Assembly: GCF_947241705.1 (NCBI RefSeq)
Contig: NC_079268.1
Span: forward strand, 248,001-312,000
DNA length: 64,000 nt
Reading direction: 5' to 3'
Source of the DNA: Saccharomyces mikatae IFO 1815
Taxonomy: Eukaryota > Ascomycota > Saccharomycetes > Saccharomycetales > Saccharomycetaceae
Every line of letters begins with the position of its first letter. Within the stretch, counting starts at the first letter, position 1. The notes under the pieces are model-generated. The model was not told the DNA's origin, did no database searches, and was given only the letters and a program-made list of their open reading frames with translations. The position numbers and the translations under genes were made by a program. This document shows, one piece after another, positions 59,163 to 64,000 of the stretch.

Positions 59163-59618
59163 AATAAAAATTTGCTTCTATTAACTCCATGTATAATAAT
59201 AAAATCGGTTCATATATATATATATATACATACATATATATATGTGTGTGTTGTGCATATACCCCATATCAATATAGCATTTATTTTATTGAAATCATAT
59301 CACTACTACCTCTTTGTGCCTGCCAACAGGAAAACACGCGGAAAAAGATCAGAGGAATATATTAGCAAGCTCAAGCTCTCGTGTTAAAGATGCATTCATT
59401 TCACTCCAACATTGATTGCAAGCTGTGAAATATGGAAGAAAACTTGATGAAATTGTTTATAAAACCTGAATATGATAAAAAAATCTAAATAATAAATATG
59501 AGCGCTCTACAATAGTCGTATTAGAAATGAAGAGAAAGGGAGAAAAATAGAAGTACGCGGACGTCAACCCTTAAATGAAGTATGATTTATTGCCTGGGAA
59601 AGCATTTTGATTTTCCTA
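59163..59618. other. Convergent BUD22-ERG5 3' spacer with AT microsatellite
   Basis: This 456-bp spacer contains a (TA)n/(TG)n microsatellite at about 59213-59251 (TATATATATATATATACATA then TGTGTGTG). No credible ORF. Confidence 0.65.
59213..59251. repeat. TA/TG microsatellite
   Basis: Alternating TA with a TACATACA step and a terminal (TG)4 follow the BUD22 stop codon. It is a length-polymorphic candidate and has no coding content. Confidence 0.7.
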
Positions 59619-61235
59619 TTATTCGAAGACTTCCCCAGTAATTGGATCCCTCTTTTTGAAAGTCAAAAGTAAGTCATCTTTTGGAAAAATGGTAGCGAAA
59701 ACTTTGATCTTTTCACTTAATGGAGTGACCTTATGATGGAAATCAGTATTTAAAGCAAACTTACCCAACAAAGCAGCGAAGGTGATCATGACGTATGTTT
59801 GACCTAAGCAGACATGCGAACCGCAACCGAAAACCAACCAATTCTTCTTCGCTTCGCTAGCCTTAGAACCTTCCACCCATCTTTCAGGAATGAACTCGTC
59901 AGGATTTTCATAAACTTCAGGGTCGTGTAAAGCCGGGTATAAGGTTGGAATTAACATAGCGCCCTTTGGTGCAGTATAGTTAGGAGAAACTGGGAAATTT
60001 TTCTTAACAACATATGGAACCATTAAGACAGGTGGTCTGTAACGTAGAGTTTCTTTGATAACCATATTAGTATATTTCATTTTTTCGATTAAATCCAAAT
60101 TCAATTCAGTGGACATATCGTTGTTACGGACAGCTAATTGTTCTTCTCTGATTTTGGCTAGAACATCTGGACGATCGGCAACAATTTGAAACAACCAACA
60201 AGCCAACGAAGAAGAAGCATCTTGAGAGGCAAATAGGAAAGTGAAAACAGCTTCAGAAATTTCCTTGTTAGTGAATTCTCTGTGGTAGATTCTGGATTCA
60301 TCGTCATTACTATTCTTTGCATCATGCATCAATTTACACCAAGCATCCATAACACAAACTGGTTTGCCACCAGCAGCAATATGGTCTTTTGCCATTTGGG
60401 CACAGTTTTCAAAAATTTTCATGGCCATGTCAGCAGTCTTCTTACCGTACCATGTTTTAGTGTAAGGAATGATAATTGGAAAGTTGACTAATTCTAAAGC
60501 TGCAGTAACCAAATAGTAATCATCGGCAATTTTTCTGACCTGGTCTTCGGTGATATAGTTACCACAGAATGAGTTTAATGATAAAGCACAAAGAATTTCT
60601 CTCATCTCATGGAAAAAGACTTGAGGCTCGTAGTTATTTTCCTTAGACAAACGAACAAATTTTTCCATATACTTATCCATGATCAATTCCAATGAAGGTA
60701 AGTATTGAGCCAAGGCTTGTTTGGTGAAAAGACCGTTTAGTGATTTTCTGTAATCAGTATGTGCTTTACCATCCAAAAAGACCCAATTGCAAGGTCTTAA
60801 GATCTTCACAGCAACATCCACAACACAAGGTTTGACGAATTTGGAGGATTGCAAAATCTTTCTTGCCAAATCTCTCGTAGATGCGATAACAACAAATTTA
60901 TGGAAAATGGAAACACATGAAAGTGGACCGGATGCCCACTTAGCCTTATATTCTTCAAATTTTGGATCTAAAGATTCCAAGAATGGTCCAATAATGGGCC
61001 AGAACTTAAACTTTGGACCTGCGATAGAACCTTTTTTGATTTGATATGCTACTTGGTCCCAAACCAAAAGAATACAAATTAAAGTAGCAAATATTTTCAA
61101 ATATGACATAGACTTGAGCGTATCTAGGATGCTGAAGGCAGTGGTGATGCCTACAGAGGATTGATCCTTAGCCAATTGTTGCAATGTAGAATTATGAGAG
61201 GCCTGTTGTATTATATTTTCTGCGACAGAACTCAT
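59619..61235 (-). CDS. ERG5: ERG5, sterol C-22 desaturase (CYP61)
   Basis: Erg5 is the cytochrome P450 that introduces the C22-C23 double bond late in ergosterol synthesis, in the ER. The protein has 538 residues, the family length, with ATG 61235. There is an N-terminal membrane helix (YLKIFATLICILLVW). The I-helix proline/alanine region is FLFASQDASSSLACW, the ExxR motif lies in KETLRYRPP, the PERW motif is present, and the heme loop FGCGSHVCLGQ puts the axial cysteine near residue 475. A CCAAT box upstream fits heme-dependent HAP control. Together with ERG6 it makes this window hold two late ergosterol genes, 52 kb apart. Confidence 0.97.
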   Translation of the reverse strand: MSSVAENIIQQASHNSTLQQLAKDQSSVGITTAFSILDTLKSMSYLKIFATLICILLVWDQVAYQIKKGSIAGPKFKFWPIIGPFLESLDPKFEEYKAKWASGPLSCVSIFHKFVVIASTRDLARKILQSSKFVKPCVVDVAVKILRPCNWVFLDGKAHTDYRKSLNGLFTKQALAQYLPSLELIMDKYMEKFVRLSKENNYEPQVFFHEMREILCALSLNSFCGNYITEDQVRKIADDYYLVTAALELVNFPIIIPYTKTWYGKKTADMAMKIFENCAQMAKDHIAAGGKPVCVMDAWCKLMHDAKNSNDDESRIYHREFTNKEISEAVFTFLFASQDASSSLACWLFQIVADRPDVLAKIREEQLAVRNNDMSTELNLDLIEKMKYTNMVIKETLRYRPPVLMVPYVVKKNFPVSPNYTAPKGAMLIPTLYPALHDPEVYENPDEFIPERWVEGSKASEAKKNWLVFGCGSHVCLGQTYVMITFAALLGKFALNTDFHHKVTPLSEKIKVFATIFPKDDLLLTFKKRDPITGEVFE

Positions 61236-61959
61236 TTTGTTAAATGGTGTTAATATCTATTAGACTAGTAAATAATGTTTTGTTTGTTATTGTGAGTGAT
61301 ACTAAGAAATTATTTTATGAATTAAAAAGGAATAGAACAAGACATTTGGAACAATAGACAATTAACTTATATATATATACTTTTTTCTTACAAAAATATT
61401 TCCTGCTTGCGTATATAAACCAATCAGTCCCTTTGCCTGGAGACAATAAGGATGATCTTTACAACCGATCGATAAAAAAATCTTTTCAAGACCGAAAACT
61501 TAAGAGCTCTCTTCAATAGCGATATAAACACCGGTTGCATTTAGACGCAGATTTGGGCTATGTTTTGTCAGCAGCGATAAAAAGGTACGAGACCTAAACG
61601 AGGAAAACTTCTCGAGAACTATGCTACCAAGGATTACCCTCTCCGGAAATTGCGGAACAAATCCGTGGTGTCTTTACGAGGTCCTCGTTTAAATAATTCA
61701 GGGGTGTGGGGTGTGGGCGCGTATACGCGAACGAGCCACTGTTTTTCCGGGGAACCTTCAGCGCTTGCAGAAATGGCGAATCTTTTACGTGTAAAGGGAC
61801 AACGGAAATGGAAAAGAAATAATCAATGTGTCTCTATCTTTACAAATGTGTATGTGTACTTATAATCTGATTCTACGTCTCGCGTATATATGTACATATA
61901 CGTGGATAGTAGCATTTTTGGTTGACGTACCATTATTATCTAGGGAATATATCGTTGTA
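61236..61959. other. Intergenic SOK2 3' flank / ERG5 promoter
   Basis: This is 724 bp. The ERG5 promoter part has TATATATATATAC (61370-61380) and a CCAAT box. A GC-rich stretch with GGGGTGTGGGGTGTGGGCGCG lies at 61702-61722 (TGTGGG repeats). No gene was recognised. Confidence 0.55.
61419..61426 (-). promoter_or_regulatory. Candidate HAP CCAAT box upstream of ERG5
   Basis: ACCAATCA (TGATTGGT on the ERG5 strand, matching TNATTGGT) lies 184 bp before the ATG. HAP2/3/4/5 activates heme and respiration genes; P450 Erg5 is a heme protein. Function is inferred. Confidence 0.35.
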
Positions 61960-64000
61960 CTATTTCTCTTGTTTTTTTGTGTCATCAGCGGTAGGTTCTT
62001 TGGTAGGAATACTCTCAACTCCATCGACTTGCGGTTTAGAGGGCTTTGGCAGCTTAACAGACTCGGCTTCAGTAGATTCGGTTGATTGTGCCACATCTTC
62101 GCTTGAACTTGTTCTTGTTGTGTCAACATCAGTTGAAGTCAATGCAGAAATCGGTAATTGACTAGATCGTGGCTCATTCAATGTTTGGTCATCAGGTGCA
62201 TTCTCACTAATGCCAGATTCCTTGGACCATTCGGAACGCAATGTGGATTCGGATCCTACGCTTGGAAGAGTGATTCCTGTGTGAATACTCCCAACATTTG
62301 CTTCAGATGCTTGATATGCGTTTGTTGAGCTTGGAGCAGGTGACAAGGCCTTCGAATCACAAGGCATATTACCTAATCTACTTACTGAACCTGTTGTGGT
62401 ATCGCGTGGGTAAGACAACGGTGAGACTATGTTATTGACTGGTTGTTGTTTCGTTGGCATAGTAGTTGAAAGGTTTTGTAAATTATTTACAGCATTTCCA
62501 TCAAGTTGATTTGAATTGGGAATTGAGTATTTGTTCAACGGTCTCTGACTGGCAGAAATTGCACTTACGGGTGGGATAGAACTATTAGGTACAACTTTAT
62601 TGCTCGAATTCATTGAAGAATAAGTTAATTGCGCAGCCGATATGTTTACAGGAGCATTAACATTTTGATAGTTGTCAATAGGTTGATAATAGGTACGCGG
62701 GCTGATGGATTTGATACCAGTACTACTGCTACTACTAATGCTTTCATTACCTGGATTATTCTGTTTTAATACGCTCTGGATATCCTTAATGAACAAAGGA
62801 TAGAGATATTCAGCAATCTTTTCTCTTTGTGCTATTGCTAGAGCACGCTCAAATGGTATCCAGACACCCTTTAAATGCATAGAGCCAATTTTCACAACAT
62901 GCCTAATTTTCTCTGCTTTTAAAATACCATCTCTTCTACCTCTTGTCATCTTAGTTACGTTCAAAAGTTTAGTACCGTTAACCATGTCGTTATCGGCTCT
63001 TCTAACCACTGATATACCATTAGCTTCGACCTGATAACAAAGCGTCTTTTCGTCCTCCCACATAGTTGTTGTTACTCTTGGTCTTATTATGCTTGCGGAT
63101 GTACCGTTACTATTGTTACCTGCTGTATTGTTAGTGGCTATTAATGGCATGGGGTGCCTTATGGTGGTTGTGTGGAAAGAATTCATAGCTTTCGCCATTG
63201 AATCATATTGTTGATCAGGCTTCATCTGTCTATTAGTGGTTAGATAAATTTCTTGGTCTGTAGGGGGTTTAACTGGTGGTGTTGTAGAATTTCCATCATA
63301 CAACGGGCTCCCTTGTTGCTGTTGCTGTTGCTGTTGCTGTGGTGGCAACATTCCCATTTGAGGAAGATTGTAGCTTAAGGGAACATTTTGACCAGGTGGA
63401 ACTTGAGTTGGAGTTTTTAAAGATCTGGGAGGAATTGGAGAATGTGAATTTGGAATTGAGGAGGTCTTGTGGAAGCCGGGATATTGATAAGTGGAAGGTT
63501 GTGGATAATTCGACATGGGAGGCTGCTGAGCTATGCAAGCGACACTGTTACTATTGCGACTAGTACGATGAGAGTTGGGAGACATTGAACCAGTGGATGA
63601 ATCAGAAGGTGGTCCGGATTTGCAGAGCTTTGAAGATATATTGCCAATCTTCGGCGGTTGAACTGAGTAAGATTGAGGTTGTAATTGCTGCTGTTGTTGT
63701 TCATACGTTGAGTAATTTTTTGCTAAATTAGAATTTTGGGCCTGAATATTAGTTACAGATGATGCTATGCCGTTAATATTGCTAGTACTATCACCGTTTG
63801 CAGAATAATAATAATACGCCTGAGGGTATGAATATGCCATTGCTTGTTGAGCTGGAATTTGTGGGAAATAGTAGTAGTATGGTACATTGTTACCACTAGT
63901 ACTACTGTTGTTTCCATTGTTGCCAACTGCAGAATTATTTGGCAAAGCAGTGGCACCAGCAGCGGAAGGAACACCTACCGACGTAGACGGCGGAACAGAA
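61960..64000 (-). CDS. SOK2: SOK2, APSES transcription factor (5' partial)
   Basis: Sok2 is an APSES-family regulator acting downstream of PKA; it represses pseudohyphal growth and affects meiosis. The frame is open to the window edge, so the N-terminus is missing: about 679 of roughly 785 residues are here. The apparent start at 63945 is TTG and is not real. The DNA-binding APSES/KilA-N domain occupies 62770-63085 or so: [61 protein letters not shown]-terminal Gln/Asn/Tyr-rich tracts include a run of nine Gln (63315-63341). The C-terminus is Ser/Thr/Pro-rich. The related Phd1 is shorter; size and synteny favour SOK2. Confidence 0.95.
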   Translation of the reverse strand, partial: SVPPSTSVGVPSAAGATALPNNSAVGNNGNNSSTSGNNVPYYYYFPQIPAQQAMAYSYPQAYYYYSANGDSTSNINGIASSVTNIQAQNSNLAKNYSTYEQQQQQLQPQSYSVQPPKIGNISSKLCKSGPPSDSSTGSMSPNSHRTSRNSNSVACIAQQPPMSNYPQPSTYQYPGFHKTSSIPNSHSPIPPRSLKTPTQVPPGQNVPLSYNLPQMGMLPPQQQQQQQQQGSPLYDGNSTTPPVKPPTDQEIYLTTNRQMKPDQQYDSMAKAMNSFHTTTIRHPMPLIATNNTAGNNSNGTSASIIRPRVTTTMWEDEKTLCYQVEANGISVVRRADNDMVNGTKLLNVTKMTRGRRDGILKAEKIRHVVKIGSMHLKGVWIPFERALAIAQREKIAEYLYPLFIKDIQSVLKQNNPGNESISSSSSTGIKSISPRTYYQPIDNYQNVNAPVNISAAQLTYSSMNSSNKVVPNSSIPPVSAISASQRPLNKYSIPNSNQLDGNAVNNLQNLSTTMPTKQQPVNNIVSPLSYPRDTTTGSVSRLGNMPCDSKALSPAPSSTNAYQASEANVGSIHTGITLPSVGSESTLRSEWSKESGISENAPDDQTLNEPRSSQLPISALTSTDVDTTRTSSSEDVAQSTESTEAESVKLPKPSKPQVDGVESIPTKEPTADDTKKQEK

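Noticed and set aside
61960-62161. Plus-strand frames over the SOK2 3' end
   Set aside because: They mirror SOK2 coding sequence and lack any domain of their own.

Overview
The window is about 64 kb of budding-yeast nuclear DNA and covers the centromere region of chromosome XIII of a Saccharomyces species. The evidence is intronless AT-rich genes, a point centromere, Ty-type LTRs beside tRNA genes, and a gene order matching the S. cerevisiae YML013W to YMR016C interval. Protein and DNA differences throughout (as I recall the S. cerevisiae sequences), an undivided VRL1, and LTRs that look Ty4/Tsu4-like suggest a Saccharomyces sensu stricto species or lineage other than the reference S. cerevisiae. 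I cannot name the species without alignment.

Left arm (1-26 kb), in order: UBX2 (5' end cut by the window), ERV25, RAD33, SPT5, MRPL39, ERG6, YAP1, GIS4, tRNA-Ser(AGA), a 3.5-kb accessory island, TRM12, GLO1, VRL1 and YPT7. The island (about 14.66-18.28 kb) contains a sigma-LTR remnant next to the tRNA and a nest of broken Ty4/Tsu4-type LTRs in both orientations. It also holds an unrecognised 193-204-codon membrane or secreted-protein ORF whose end is formed by a solo delta LTR with an exact 5-bp target-site duplication, and a decayed Ty3-like integrase with polypurine tract and possible 3' LTR.

Centromere: CDEI, an 85-bp CDEII of about 92% A+T, and CDEIII lie between YPT7 and CDC5.

Right arm (27-64 kb): CDC5, MIX17, AIM34, MVP1, TAF4, the tandem phospholipase pair PLB2-PLB1, ADI1, ANY1, HXT2, a second LTR graveyard ending 16 bp upstream of tRNA-Glu(UUC), CLU1, SEC59, a seven-member box C/D snoRNA cluster (snR78 to snR72), BUD22, ERG5 and SOK2 (5' end cut by the window).

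Genes are mostly independent. Functional links are ergosterol synthesis (ERG6, ERG5), endolysosomal traffic (YPT7, VRL1, MVP1), stress and detoxification (YAP1, GLO1), and ribosome production (snoRNAs, BUD22, MRPL39). Where a reading frame opens upstream of the conserved start on a non-ATG codon, I moved the start to the ATG matching the known protein length. Comparisons with S. cerevisiae rest on recall, not on a search.
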